Origin: an uncultured Roseburia sp.
GTDB lineage: Bacteria > Bacillota > Clostridia > Lachnospirales > Lachnospiraceae
Assembly (NCBI GenBank): GCA_934307185.1
Contig: CAKRCJ010000016.1
Coordinates: 1 to 16,278, forward strand
DNA: 16,278 nucleotides
Direction of reading: 5' to 3'
Below are positions 1 to 8,248 of the stretch, in pieces. Both the position numbers and the translations under genes were made by a program. The notes under the pieces were generated by a model. The model saw only the letters and a list, made by a program, of their open reading frames with translations. It searched no databases and was not told the origin of the DNA. Position 1 is the stretch's first letter; each line of letters opens with the position of its first letter.

Positions 1-1784
1 GCTTTTATCTTTAAAGCATCCAGTTCTCCGGCTTTTATTTTATCTGCGCCAATCGTCCCGGTTTCGATGCACCCTCCGTTAATCGTCGTGGTTCCCTTGG
101 AAAGCCCGTCCGTTTTTGCTTTGGCATCGGATGCATCACTGGATAGATTATTATAGCTTTCCTGAAGGTCATCACTGAATGTACTGAAACTTACCGCACC
201 TTTTAGTTCTATCTTCTTAGCACTGATAACGGCTTTTTCCGAACTTAAGTTGATGCTTCCAATCACATTGTCCTTGGAAACTTTTAAGTCTATCTCTTCG
301 GCATTCAGTTTGATGGATGCAGACATTTCTCCCTCTGCCTTGGATGCCCTTTTTACCTCTTCCGTAATACTGTCCGCATTGATTTTTATAGAAGAGGAAA
401 GTTCCTCCTCCTGACCCTTTGCGCGCTTTACTTCTGCAGTAATGGAGTCTGCATTCTGCCTGATTTCGGATTTCAGTCCTTTTTCCGTATTGGAAACCTC
501 TGTCCGGATTTCCTCTGCGGTCTGGGATATCTCGGATTTTAGTCCTTTTTCCACATCCACAATCTGCGACTTTGTCTCTTCAATGGTCCTTTCCAGCACA
601 TTGCTTTTTCCATGCAGCTGCAGGATGCTCCTCTGCACACTATTGACATTCTGCGTCCGGTATTCTTCCCCTTCCGCTTCGTAAGTGTCTGTCAATGCCT
701 GGATGCCTTTGAGGGTTCGCTTTAAGATATAGCTTTCAATAATTTCGCGTCTGGTTGGAAACCTCACTGCATCCCCGACTTCCAGACATGGATTTCCAAG
801 ACATTCCGCGGAAAAAGGTCTGTATACGACCTCTTTTATCCTGCCAAGAATGTTATCTGCTATTACTTTTAATTCATCTGTTCCTTTTCCATAAACCAGA
901 AAATTTCCTTCTATGATATAAGAATTGTCTCCGTTTCCAACAATGACACCAATGTCATTCTCTTTCTCCCGGATTTGCAGCTTATCAATGGATTTCACAA
1001 GGAAATCTTCATACTCTGCACTTTTGTACAGTCCTTTTCCAATCTGCGTTGTTTTCTGCTCCCTTGGATAAAGATTGTCTGCCGGGAAAAGGTCATCCCT
1101 CGGATAGAGTGCGTCAATGTTCTGCTCCAGATAAATATAATGGAACTTTCCGTCCCGTCCCATATGTCCGAAACAGCCATTGATTTCAAGAATGCAGGAA
1201 AGAACCGTCCTTCCGCTCATCACTTCCCCGGAGCTGTTTTCACTGCTTCCGGTAACTTCCACGGTCTTTTCCACCGTCATGGTGTCATTTATAAGCGTTA
1301 TCTCTGCCTGTTCGATGCCAAAATGTTTAAAAAAGCTGTCCCGGAACTGTTTTAACGTCACCTTGCTGTCTTTATTTGGCAAAACCGTGTTATACCAATC
1401 TGTCATGTCCGCGTTAATCACGTCATATAGAGCGTCATAAGCAACAATATTTCTCCAGTTTCGGTCAGCGGTCGGTACATCCGAATAAACCTTATATCTG
1501 CCAAGCATAAGCGGTGTATCCGGATGGATACCAAATGCTGTTTTTACGGTCAGCCATTTTCCCTTCATTGAAAGAAAGATATTCTCCACTTTGAATTTTA
1601 CAGAACCTGCTTCGCAACATCCAAACATCAGTTCACTTTCAGAACAAAGACTTTCGGTTAGTTCGAATTCTTCGCTGTAAATATCACTGTTTGTAATTGC
1701 TATCTGACCATCGGCTGATTTAATGGAAATCTGCTTATCTGCGCTGTTCTGTTTAAATAATTCTGCATATTTATAATTAATCAT
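1..1784 (-). CDS. Phage tail-tip / tail-associated structural protein, N-terminal 594 codons (3' end outside window)
   Basis: The reading frame is open from an ATG at 1784 to the window edge, with no stop. The start overlaps the stop of the upstream gene (TAATG) and follows a GGAGGGG ribosome binding site 7 nt upstream. The first ~390 residues are a mixed alpha/beta domain with stretches such as YDALYDVINADMTDWYN and EGNFLVYGKGTDEL. This resembles tail-tip/Tal proteins of Firmicutes siphoviruses, which lie at the tail end and contact the host envelope. From about residue 395 to 525 there are repeated units (SEIxQxAExI, SSSIKINADSITEEVKRA, SASIKLNAEEIDLKVSK), typical of trimeric coiled-coil/beta-fibre stalks. 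Past this, the TINGGCIETGTIGADKIKAG stretch is common in phage tail-fibre shafts. Its place directly after the tape measure block supports a tip role. No peptidase or lysin motif is visible in the part present. Confidence 0.85.
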   Translation of the reverse strand, partial: MINYKYAELFKQNSADKQISIKSADGQIAITNSDIYSEEFELTESLCSESELMFGCCEAGSVKFKVENIFLSMKGKWLTVKTAFGIHPDTPLMLGRYKVYSDVPTADRNWRNIVAYDALYDVINADMTDWYNTVLPNKDSKVTLKQFRDSFFKHFGIEQAEITLINDTMTVEKTVEVTGSSENSSGEVMSGRTVLSCILEINGCFGHMGRDGKFHYIYLEQNIDALYPRDDLFPADNLYPREQKTTQIGKGLYKSAEYEDFLVKSIDKLQIREKENDIGVIVGNGDNSYIIEGNFLVYGKGTDELKVIADNILGRIKEVVYRPFSAECLGNPCLEVGDAVRFPTRREIIESYILKRTLKGIQALTDTYEAEGEEYRTQNVNSVQRSILQLHGKSNVLERTIEETKSQIVDVEKGLKSEISQTAEEIRTEVSNTEKGLKSEIRQNADSITAEVKRAKGQEEELSSSIKINADSITEEVKRASKAEGEMSASIKLNAEEIDLKVSKDNVIGSINLSSEKAVISAKKIELKGAVSFSTFSDDLQESYNNLSSDASDAKAKTDGLSKGTTTINGGCIETGTIGADKIKAGELDALKIK

Positions 1785-2200
1785 TAAACTGCCCCTCCGT
1801 ATCCGATAAATGCCAGCCGGAAAGAGGAATACTTCACTGTTTTCTCGTCTGCATAATCAATGGTGTATTCCACGTCCGGCATGTAACAGTCCATTGTTAC
1901 ATACTCGCCAATTTCCGGCATCCATGCTGTTACAAGCGCTTTCTTTTCGGTCTGGTTGCTGTACTGCCTACGAATATTGTCCATCAGAATTCTAATTTCC
2001 GGTTCTTCTCTTCCAGAGGGTGTTTCCAACTCGACCTTAATTGCAACATTCACAAGTGCTTCCCTATGTAAAATACCGTTCGCATCCCGGTAGGAGTCAA
2101 GGTCCTGCCCCTTAATTCCTGCCTTGTATTTTGATGCATTTATGTAACAGAAAGGAACCGTATAACTGCCTACTTTTATTAAAAATCCACTGTATGCCAT
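1784..2200 (-). CDS. DUF6711-like phage tail protein (138 aa)
   Basis: This 138-residue protein starts at an ATG 7 nt after an AAGGAG ribosome binding site, and its stop overlaps the start of the tail-tip gene by a TAATG junction. The sequence resembles the DUF6711 family of Firmicutes siphoviruses, encoded between the tape measure and the tail-tip protein. I recognise it from the N-terminal GFLIKVGSYTVP segment, the central acidic/arginine patch and the C-terminal YSSFRLAFIGYGGAV. No transmembrane segment or catalytic motif is visible. Position suggests a baseplate/distal tail component. In many siphoviruses this slot holds a Dit protein, and no other Dit candidate is seen in the window, so it may fill that role. 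That functional step is inference from position only. Confidence 0.75.
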   Translation of the reverse strand: MAYSGFLIKVGSYTVPFCYINASKYKAGIKGQDLDSYRDANGILHREALVNVAIKVELETPSGREEPEIRILMDNIRRQYSNQTEKKALVTAWMPEIGEYVTMDCYMPDVEYTIDYADEKTVKYSSFRLAFIGYGGAV

Positions 2201-2215
2201 TTACGCTCTCCTTTC

Positions 2216-5200
2216 CTAAAAATCAAATGCCGGTCTTCCTGTCCGTCTGTAATAATCGTTTGCACTCTCTCTTACAATTTTAAAGATGCCGCTTTCTTCT
2301 GGTACTATTTTTACTGTCTGTACACCTTCCATCTTGCTTGCAATCATCTCTGCAAGTGGTTCTAAATAAGACAAATTATTTTCCAGCGGAAGAACTGCTT
2401 CCATACCGGCTTCACCGATGTTTGTAAGAGTAGAGCCTGTCGTAATGCCACCGTTGGCAAGACGTGGAATGGAAACGCTGCTTAGTGTAGGTATATTCAA
2501 TCCAAATTTGTTTCCACCAATCTTCGGTACCCAGTCTGGAATATCCCATGACAGTGTATTCATAGACGCAATCATTGCATTTATCCCATCAATCACACTG
2601 TTTGCCATTTTCTCAATGCCGCCGATAATGTTATTAATAATTCCTTTTATGCCATTCCAGATACCATTGAAAATGTCTATAACAGAAATTTTCATGTTCG
2701 TCCATATGTTGTTCCAAATAGTCTTAATATTATTAAGAATTTGTGTTATTTTATCTTTTATGAACGTAATTTTATTTGAAATGGCACTCGTAATGTTATT
2801 CCATATATTCTGTACCGTTGTTTTTATATTTTCCCAGCTATTCTGCCAAAAGCTCTTAATGTTATTGAGGATTGTGGATATTTTTTCTTTTATTTTTGTA
2901 ATTGCATCTGAAATCTTTTGCTTAATGTTTTCCCAGATTTCTACAACTTTACTTTTAATCCATTCCCACTTTTCAGACCAAAAAGCCTTTATGTTTTCTA
3001 TTACTTCATTGATTTTTTCTTTTGCCGCATCTATTTTTTCAGAAATAATTTCTTTAATTTTTGCCCATATCTCGGCAGCTTTTTCTTTTATTTCATCCCA
3101 GTGCTGATACAAAAGAATGCCGATAGCAATTAACGCAGCAATCGCAATGATTACTAATGTAATCGGACTTGTCAAAAAAGCTATTGCAGCCGCAAAACCA
3201 GTTGTAACTATCGTTGCAATTGCACCTACTACATTCCAAATTGCTATTGCAGCACTAACAATTCCGATAGCAATTCCTAAAGATACAATAATAATTGCAA
3301 TTGCCTGAATTACTGTTTCATGTTCTTCACACCAATCACCAAATCTCGTTAATGCTTCGTTTATGGCATCCCAGGCTTTCAAAAATTTATCAGCTGCCCA
3401 TTGTGCTATAGGCTGTAATACATTATCCCAAAACCATTGAAAAGTAGGCTTTAATGCTTCGATTACTATATTTAAGATATCAATACATTTTGAAACTGTT
3501 TCAAGAAATCTTGGAACCACTTCGTTTGCAGTCCATGTTCCCAATGGTACAAGAACATTTTCCCAGAACCAAAGAAGTCCTTCCCCAACATTAATTGCAA
3601 ATGGCGCCAATGCATCCCAAAAATCATTTAACGAGTCTGTAATTTTTGTAAAATCAATTTCCATCAGTCCATCATTAAATGCATCAATAAGCCTTGGTAG
3701 CCCTTCGCCTAATGCCCAGTTTCCAACCGGTACAAGAAAATGCTCATAAAATCCTAGCAAAGCATCATATCCAAAATCTTTAAGCTTCATTAATCCATTT
3801 TCATAAAGATTTTTTAATGCATCTGTAACAGGTTGAATTTTATTTTTTATCTTATCCACCCATTCAAAATCTTTTTCTGTAAGCGCTACTTCCTCATATC
3901 CGCCGGCATCTGCATCAGAACCGCCACTACCACCGCCACCCGAACTGTTTGTATTAATCACATTCAGTTCATCAAATGAAGCCAGTGCCCCAGCGGCTTT
4001 CTTTGCGGCACCTGATGTTTTATCCAAAGATTTTGCATAATCTATCTGCTGCTTTTTTGCTCTCGTCCAGGTACTTTTCCCACTCACGGCAGAAATAAAC
4101 CGGTTCATTGCATTTATCGCATTGGTAAGCCAGGTGCACAATGTAACAATTGCCGGTACTAGTGCCGACAAAATAGGGGCTGCCAGTGTTCCGATAGATG
4201 CCCGAAGTGTAGATGTCGCACTTTTCATCTCTGACATTTTCAAATTAAAATCATTGGAATGCTTTGCCATGCTCTGAATTCCGTCTTGAAAAGCAGATAC
4301 CATTGCATTAAAGCCCTTGGTAATCCAGTTGAAAATAAACAGGGAGAGAACTATCCCTTTTAAACGGGACAGAAACGTAGACATCAAATCAGCGGACTTT
4401 TTAGCAGTTTTTCCGACTTTCTCAATATTTTTAGAACCAACCTTAGCTTCCTTGGCAGCAATCTCTTCCATCTTTCTTTTTGTAACATCAAGTTGGCGAT
4501 TTACTTCCTTTAATTTCTCCGCTTTCTTCTGGTATTCTGCTGTGCTCTTAGGGTCAATGTTAGCTGTTCCGTCTGCTTCCATATCACGCATTTGCGCTTT
4601 AAGTTTAGATGCCTCTGTTCCCGCCTGTGCCATCTGGTCTTTGGCATCCTTCCATTTGCTGGAAATCGTTTTATCTTTCCCAGTTTCCTCAAGCTCGGTC
4701 ATCTGCGCTTTGACCTTAGATGCTTCTGTTCCTATCTGTGCCATTTGGTCTTTAATATTCTTCCACTTATCAGAAATCTGCTTGTCCTGCCCTTTTTCGT
4801 CCATTTCATTTAAACGCATGATTAAATGGTCAGCCTGTTGCCCAAGTGTTTCAAAATCCATTTCCATTTTCTTGTAGGAAGTGGAATTTGTTTTCTTTCC
4901 AAGAGCAACCCATTCTTCCATCTTTTTTCTTAAATGGTCTTGCTTTCCACTCACTGCATCAAGTGCTTTTTCTGTTTCAAGATACTCTCTGGATGGCACA
5001 TACTTTTCCGTATCCTTTAATTTTTCTGATAACTTTTCCCCTTTAGCTATTAAAGCATCAAAAGTGTTTTTCAAATTTTTATATTCTTCTGTAGGTATAT
5101 ACTTTTCTGTGCCTTTGAGTGTTTCTGACAGCTTTTTTCCTTTTTCTACTAACGCATCAAACTGACTTTGCAGATTTTTATATTCCTCTGTCGAAATCTT

Positions 5201-5353
5201 CATCTGTTCAATCTCACGCATCCCGTCAGAAAGCTTTTTCGCTTCACTTGTTAACTTTTGAAACCGGGCTTCCAACTGTAATAGCTGGCTGGTTGCCTTT
5301 CCATTTTCAATTAATGTCCTTATTCTAATTTCTCCATCATATCCGCCAGCCAT
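2216..5353 (-). CDS. Tail tape measure protein (1045 aa)
   Basis: This is the tape measure, which sets tail length and is threaded inside the tail tube. I chose the ATG at 5353, 7 nt after GAGG, over the in-frame TTG at 5359. Residues ~1-300 are charged coiled coil holding two tandem repeat pairs: 33 aa at ~57-122 and 37 aa at ~193-266. Residues ~340-430 form an amphipathic region, and a GGGGSGG linker lies near 470. Three hydrophobic, membrane-spanning-like segments fall at ~682-750. Residues ~752-905 are a tryptophan-rich helical repeat region (IWxNI, FWxxxWE units). Near 967-990 is the glycine motif NGGITTGSTLTNIGEAGMEAVLP, shortened here: NGGI, then GEAGMEAVLP, common at the C-terminus of tape measures. 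It lies downstream of the two assembly chaperone genes, as expected. Confidence 0.95.
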   Translation of the reverse strand: MAGGYDGEIRIRTLIENGKATSQLLQLEARFQKLTSEAKKLSDGMREIEQMKISTEEYKNLQSQFDALVEKGKKLSETLKGTEKYIPTEEYKNLKNTFDALIAKGEKLSEKLKDTEKYVPSREYLETEKALDAVSGKQDHLRKKMEEWVALGKKTNSTSYKKMEMDFETLGQQADHLIMRLNEMDEKGQDKQISDKWKNIKDQMAQIGTEASKVKAQMTELEETGKDKTISSKWKDAKDQMAQAGTEASKLKAQMRDMEADGTANIDPKSTAEYQKKAEKLKEVNRQLDVTKRKMEEIAAKEAKVGSKNIEKVGKTAKKSADLMSTFLSRLKGIVLSLFIFNWITKGFNAMVSAFQDGIQSMAKHSNDFNLKMSEMKSATSTLRASIGTLAAPILSALVPAIVTLCTWLTNAINAMNRFISAVSGKSTWTRAKKQQIDYAKSLDKTSGAAKKAAGALASFDELNVINTNSSGGGGSGGSDADAGGYEEVALTEKDFEWVDKIKNKIQPVTDALKNLYENGLMKLKDFGYDALLGFYEHFLVPVGNWALGEGLPRLIDAFNDGLMEIDFTKITDSLNDFWDALAPFAINVGEGLLWFWENVLVPLGTWTANEVVPRFLETVSKCIDILNIVIEALKPTFQWFWDNVLQPIAQWAADKFLKAWDAINEALTRFGDWCEEHETVIQAIAIIIVSLGIAIGIVSAAIAIWNVVGAIATIVTTGFAAAIAFLTSPITLVIIAIAALIAIGILLYQHWDEIKEKAAEIWAKIKEIISEKIDAAKEKINEVIENIKAFWSEKWEWIKSKVVEIWENIKQKISDAITKIKEKISTILNNIKSFWQNSWENIKTTVQNIWNNITSAISNKITFIKDKITQILNNIKTIWNNIWTNMKISVIDIFNGIWNGIKGIINNIIGGIEKMANSVIDGINAMIASMNTLSWDIPDWVPKIGGNKFGLNIPTLSSVSIPRLANGGITTGSTLTNIGEAGMEAVLPLENNLSYLEPLAEMIASKMEGVQTVKIVPEESGIFKIVRESANDYYRRTGRPAFDF
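4556..4777 (-). repeat. 37-aa (111-bp) tandem duplication in the tape measure
   Basis: Two adjacent 37-residue units start ISDKWKNIKDQMAQ and ISSKWKDAKDQMAQ and continue GTEASK(V/L)KAQM. They are near-identical, which suggests a recent duplication within the gene, separate from the 33-aa repeat upstream. Confidence 0.85.
4988..5185 (-). repeat. 33-aa (99-bp) tandem duplication in the tape measure coiled coil
   Basis: Two adjacent 33-residue units, each beginning EYKN and ending EKYIP or EKYVP, share most positions, including FDAL, KLSE and LK.TEKY. A more diverged third unit (EYLETEKALDA) follows. Such in-frame duplications lengthen the protein and are expected to lengthen the tail in proportion. 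Confidence 0.85.
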
Positions 5354-5369
5354 ATACAATCCTCACTCC

Positions 5370-5987
5370 CTAAGCTAATCCAAGTTCCTTTTCTGCTTTC
5401 TTCTTTGCCCTGATTTCTTCCATCATCCGGTCATATTCGTCAATCTTTGCTTTTTCCTCATTTGTGTACTGTTTCTTTTCTTCCGGCTGTTCTAATCCAT
5501 AAATCTCCTGCGCTTCTGCAATTGCTTCCTTCTCTTTTGCGGACATTCTTGCTTCAATTGTCTTTCTGCGGATGTCGATAACCTCCATAAAGGAAGACTG
5601 CTTATAAGGCATGTTCCAAAGCAGACCGTTGAATGTCCACCAGTGCATTTCATCAAGTGATAAATCTATGCCGTATATTTTTCTGAAATCTGCATAAATA
5701 CGCCACTGGTCAATGTCATAATCCACTAATCTGCGGTTATCTTTTGATGAACCCGGCTTATCATGAAACCAGCCATTTAAAAACCATGTAATACATTCCT
5801 GTAATTCCTCTCCGTATGGATGCGGTCTGTCATCAAACATAAGGTCGATAATAAATAAGTTTCTTTCATAATCGCTTAACTCTTTGTCATACTGTAAGAG
5901 CATTATCTGTAATCCAATACGGAAGGATGTGTTAATCTCATACTCGTTCCACTCGGTAGGAAGCGGGTCAAGCATGACGTTAATCAT
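5370..5987 (-). CDS. Bacteriophage Gp15-like tail assembly protein (205 aa)
   Basis: The protein resembles the Gp15 family (PF06854), encoded just before the tape measure in Firmicutes siphoviruses and thought to act like the second tail assembly chaperone (lambda gpT equivalent). Visible hallmarks are the N-terminal PLPTEWNEYEINTSFRIGLQ segment, written here as PLPTEW and INTSFRIG, then CITWFLNGW near residue 70 and the central DMHWW-like stretch (DEMHWWTFNGLLW). The C-terminal ~60 residues are a charged helix. The start codon overlaps the stop of the upstream gene (ATGA), indicating translational coupling. The stop is 16 nt from the tape measure start, and the tape measure ribosome binding site lies in that gap. 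The protein probably coats the tape measure during tail assembly; this role is known for the family rather than shown here. Confidence 0.9.
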   Translation of the reverse strand: MINVMLDPLPTEWNEYEINTSFRIGLQIMLLQYDKELSDYERNLFIIDLMFDDRPHPYGEELQECITWFLNGWFHDKPGSSKDNRRLVDYDIDQWRIYADFRKIYGIDLSLDEMHWWTFNGLLWNMPYKQSSFMEVIDIRRKTIEARMSAKEKEAIAEAQEIYGLEQPEEKKQYTNEEKAKIDEYDRMMEEIRAKKKAEKELGLA

Positions 5988-6451
5988 GCCCTTGCCCCTT
6001 TTCTGCCGGAATTATAACGTTTCTTCATCTGTTCAAAACGTTTATTGAACAGACTTCCCATGACCGGAATAATCTGCTCGACAAATTCTACAATCGCATC
6101 TTCATCCGGCACGATTTCTCCATAAATATTTTTCATGGTTCCCTCTCCGAACAGCTCCTCAATAGAATCAACTATCTGTTTCAGATATTTCACACGAATT
6201 CTGTTCACTTCCAAAACCAGTGGAATATTAACATCTCCCTCAAGTGCATCTTCCTTATGCTCTTTTTTCCACTGTTTTGTTTCTGCTTCACATCTGGCAG
6301 AGATACCGTTTAAATCATCAATGATTTTTGCAAATTTATCTGCGGTCTCTGCGTCCGCGACATTCACAGATAAGACAGTAATAACTTCTCCATCTTCATC
6401 CTTAATCGCAATCTTTTTTATACCAGTGCCTAATTTGATTTCTTCCATCAT
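5984..6451 (-). CDS. Tail assembly chaperone (lambda gpG-like position), ~155 aa
   Basis: Small acidic-to-basic protein encoded between the tail tube and Gp15 genes, the usual place for the first tail assembly chaperone. Visible features are an N-terminal EEIKLGTGIKKIAIKDEDGE segment, summarised as a beta-rich start, then a helical middle with KYLKQIVDSIEELFGEG, and a basic tail ending GRKGARA. Three possible ATGs lie close together at 6457, 6451 and 6448. The AGGAAAGG ribosome binding site abuts the first with no spacing, so 6451 (6 nt) or 6448 (9 nt) is the more likely start. The stop overlaps the next start by ATGA. In many phages the two chaperones are joined by a programmed frameshift; I see no convincing slippery heptamer here, so separate translation by coupling is more likely. 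Confidence 0.8.
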   Translation of the reverse strand: MMEEIKLGTGIKKIAIKDEDGEVITVLSVNVADAETADKFAKIIDDLNGISARCEAETKQWKKEHKEDALEGDVNIPLVLEVNRIRVKYLKQIVDSIEELFGEGTMKNIYGEIVPDEDAIVEFVEQIIPVMGSLFNKRFEQMKKRYNSGRKGARA

Positions 6452-6467
6452 TAACATCCTTTCCTAA

Positions 6468-6500
6468 TGTGGGACACCAAGGAAAAGAAGGTATCCCACA
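6468..6500 (-). other. Strong intergenic RNA hairpin between tail tube and chaperone genes
   Basis: An 11-bp stem (TGTGGGATACC pairing with GGTGTCCCACA, one G-U pair) closes an 11-nt pyrimidine-rich loop. No U-tract follows on either strand, so it is not a standard intrinsic terminator. It lies between the tail tube stop and the chaperone ribosome binding site. A likely role is to protect the 3' end of the abundant tube mRNA or to lower downstream expression (inference). Confidence 0.65.
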
Positions 6501-6522
6501 TATGCTAATTTTTCATTAACAC

Positions 6523-7038
6523 CTACGCTGCTTCTTTTGGTGCCCAGGTAAAGCCATCTGCACCAATCGTAATCGTTCCAAGCTCTACATCATCATTTCC
6601 ATTAATCTGAATAGATGAAGTGAGCGTATCCCCACCAGAACCACCCGTGCTGGATGCACAGATAGTAACCGGCACTCTGATACAATCGCCGCTTGTCCCT
6701 GTAATATCTGTCTTGTAATATCTGTAGTAATAAGTTTCACACTCTGCACCTGTCGGAAATTTTTTCAAAACCTCATCCACAAACTTCTGCATATCATCTG
6801 ACAGATAATCTCTTTCCGGTGACATGCTGAATGCATAACCTTTTACCGTGTTCGCTGAATTTTTCATATTTACGTACTGGACTGACTCTGTATTTGGTCC
6901 CCAGTCTTCCGTAATTTCTTTAAATCCATCACCCATTTCCACAATCTTTGGTGTCTTTCCACTAAACAAAGAGCCAATATCCAGTAAACTAATCATGTTC
7001 GTTCTGTCTTTGGCAAAAAACTGTAAATTTGTTTTCAT
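6523..7038 (-). CDS. Major tail tube protein (171 aa)
   Basis: Probable tail tube subunit, which polymerises into hexameric rings around the tape measure. Length and position (after the tail terminator, before the chaperones) match TP901-1/A118-like tube proteins. The mostly beta-strand sequence with YYYRYYKTDITG and a glycine/serine linker (TGGSGG) before a final strand GTITIGADGFTW fits the tube fold. The start has an AGGAGG site 7 nt upstream. The N-terminus MKTNLQFFAK matches the LQFFA-type leader found on many Firmicutes phage virion proteins. The gene is bounded downstream by the strong hairpin at 6468-6500, which is consistent with high expression. Assignment rests on position and general sequence character. 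Confidence 0.8.
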   Translation of the reverse strand: MKTNLQFFAKDRTNMISLLDIGSLFSGKTPKIVEMGDGFKEITEDWGPNTESVQYVNMKNSANTVKGYAFSMSPERDYLSDDMQKFVDEVLKKFPTGAECETYYYRYYKTDITGTSGDCIRVPVTICASSTGGSGGDTLTSSIQINGNDDVELGTITIGADGFTWAPKEAA

Positions 7039-7052
7039 GTGTTTTCCTCCTG

Positions 7053-7508
7053 TTATTTTTTATAAAAATATCTAAGCTGCATATTTACGGCATACACTAC
7101 CGTTTTTTCGTCCTGCCCTCCTCCGAATACCTGTGAGGTTCTCTCAATCGTTTCCAACGTCAGATGCGGGTCCTTAAATTCAATCCCACTTTCTTCCATC
7201 CATGCAGCCAAATCATTTACTACCTGCTGTGCACTAATGCTCTCTTTGTTCGTAGTTGGTGAGCTTTTGTACTGTATCTGGATTGGCATCTGTGCAATGT
7301 AACTGCCACTGACATATTTTTTTACATATACCGCCCCCTGTAATGGGAAAATCCCAATGGAACGCTCTGCATTCATACTGTTCCACTTTACAGTTGTGTT
7401 ATCTGCCTTAAATCCTTTGGGATAACCGGGATAGGCTAATACAAGCGCAAGCAGCCCTTTTCCTGCGTTCTCCGCATCTTTAATTGTCAGTTTTTCTACA
7501 TCTTCCAT
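7053..7508 (-). CDS. Tail terminator / Minor_capsid_3-like protein (151 aa)
   Basis: The 151-residue protein starts directly after the stop of the preceding connector gene (TAAATG) with a GGAAGTAGGTGG-like binding site upstream. Its sequence (LLALVLAYPGYP near residue 22, GIFPLQGAVYVKKYVSG, and C-terminal VVYAVNMQLRYFYKK) resembles phage minor capsid proteins of the Minor_capsid_3 type. Those lie just before the tail tube gene and are thought to act as tail terminator or tail-head joining proteins that cap the tube. No enzymatic motif is visible. Family recognition is moderate; the positional argument, immediately upstream of the tube gene, is stronger. Confidence 0.7.
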   Translation of the reverse strand: MEDVEKLTIKDAENAGKGLLALVLAYPGYPKGFKADNTTVKWNSMNAERSIGIFPLQGAVYVKKYVSGSYIAQMPIQIQYKSSPTTNKESISAQQVVNDLAAWMEESGIEFKDPHLTLETIERTSQVFGGGQDEKTVVYAVNMQLRYFYKK

Positions 7509-7934
7509 TTATGAACCACCTACTTCCAAATGAGGTAAAATATCCTCGTATTTATCTACTGTCGTCACCTTGCAAACATCATCGAAGTTTTCCTGCATCC
7601 ACTCATATGCGTTTTCTTTCGGCAGTGTTGCACCGGTGCAATCTCCCTTTACAAAAAAATCTGTTGCCGGAGTGAACGTCAAAAAGTACTGTTTGCATTT
7701 ATCTGGAAGATTTTTCCACTCTTTTGGTGGAAGATATGTTTTGGCAATATTATTGAAATCAACATAGAGCTTTACTGCATCCGCATTTTCCATGCCGCTC
7801 TTTGAAACATTTGCGCCCTTGGTTTCCACAATGTCTACACCTTTGAGAAGTGTCGGGTAATATGTTTTTTCCTCGGTTTCCGGATTGATTGAGAAATTGA
7901 AAAGGGTAACTGTTTTGTTATCAAAAAATCCCAT
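7509..7934 (-). CDS. DUF6751-like head-tail connector protein (141 aa)
   Basis: Hypothetical phage protein of 141 residues, resembling the DUF6751 family seen in head-tail modules of Firmicutes siphoviruses. The N-terminal GFFDNKTVTLFNF and the following YYPTLLKGVDIVETKG are beta-rich. A WMQENFDDVCKVTTVDKYED stretch, given here as its key residues W, D and Y, near the C-terminus probably forms a helix and strand. This is similar in character to stopper proteins. It has an AGGA site 6 nt before the ATG and abuts the next gene. A stopper/neck role is inferred from its place between the head adaptor and the tail terminator. Confidence 0.7.
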   Translation of the reverse strand: MGFFDNKTVTLFNFSINPETEEKTYYPTLLKGVDIVETKGANVSKSGMENADAVKLYVDFNNIAKTYLPPKEWKNLPDKCKQYFLTFTPATDFFVKGDCTGATLPKENAYEWMQENFDDVCKVTTVDKYEDILPHLEVGGS

Positions 7935-7936
7935 AT

Positions 7937-8239
7937 TTATTCCTCGATTGTTTCAATGCCATATTCCTTGGCACAAGTATTCTCAATCTTGCATCCGCGA
8001 TAGTTTTTCCATTCTCCAATGAAATAAGCCACATCGGCAGTTGAAAGAAGCTCTAATGATTTGCCAAGAAACCACAGTGGTTTTGCATCATGCGGTGCAG
8101 ACTGGAAAAAGCTGTCGATAACCTCAACATCTTCTCCATTGAACTTTTCCTTTACAACCGAAACTGCCCTTTCTCTTTCTTTAAGAATCTGCTCATCCGT
8201 CTTATCTTTCATTGGCTGTGAAATAAAAATTTTCTTCAT
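7937..8239 (-). CDS. DUF4406 domain protein, nucleoside 2-deoxyribosyltransferase-like (100 aa)
   Basis: The sequence matches the DUF4406 family, related to nucleoside 2-deoxyribosyltransferases. Landmarks are the N-terminal strand KKIFISQPM (nucleotide-binding loop), the central VEVIDSFF, then FLGKSLELLSTADVAYF, and the C-terminal CAKEYGI, where the glutamate is the likely equivalent of the catalytic or substrate-binding acid. The protein is full length for the family. Its ribosome binding site TAGGAGG overlaps the stop of the upstream head-tail adaptor gene. It is not a virion assembly protein by family and sits as an insert between two connectors, so it is best read as a moron acting on nucleotides or modified nucleosides in the cytoplasm. 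Substrate unknown. Confidence 0.88.
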   Translation of the reverse strand: MKKIFISQPMKDKTDEQILKERERAVSVVKEKFNGEDVEVIDSFFQSAPHDAKPLWFLGKSLELLSTADVAYFIGEWKNYRGCKIENTCAKEYGIETIEE

Positions 8240-8248
8240 GTTTTCCTC

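Noticed and set aside
2418..3308. Long plus-strand frames opposite the tape measure
   Set aside because: Low-complexity hydrophobic shadow translations of the repetitive, Ile/Lys-rich tape measure gene, with no plus-strand signals.
5975..6010. Possible programmed -1 frameshift (A-AAA-GGG) joining the two tail assembly chaperones
   Set aside because: The A-site codon would mispair after slipping (GGG to AGG) and no strong downstream structure was seen; the ATGA overlap explains expression of the second gene.
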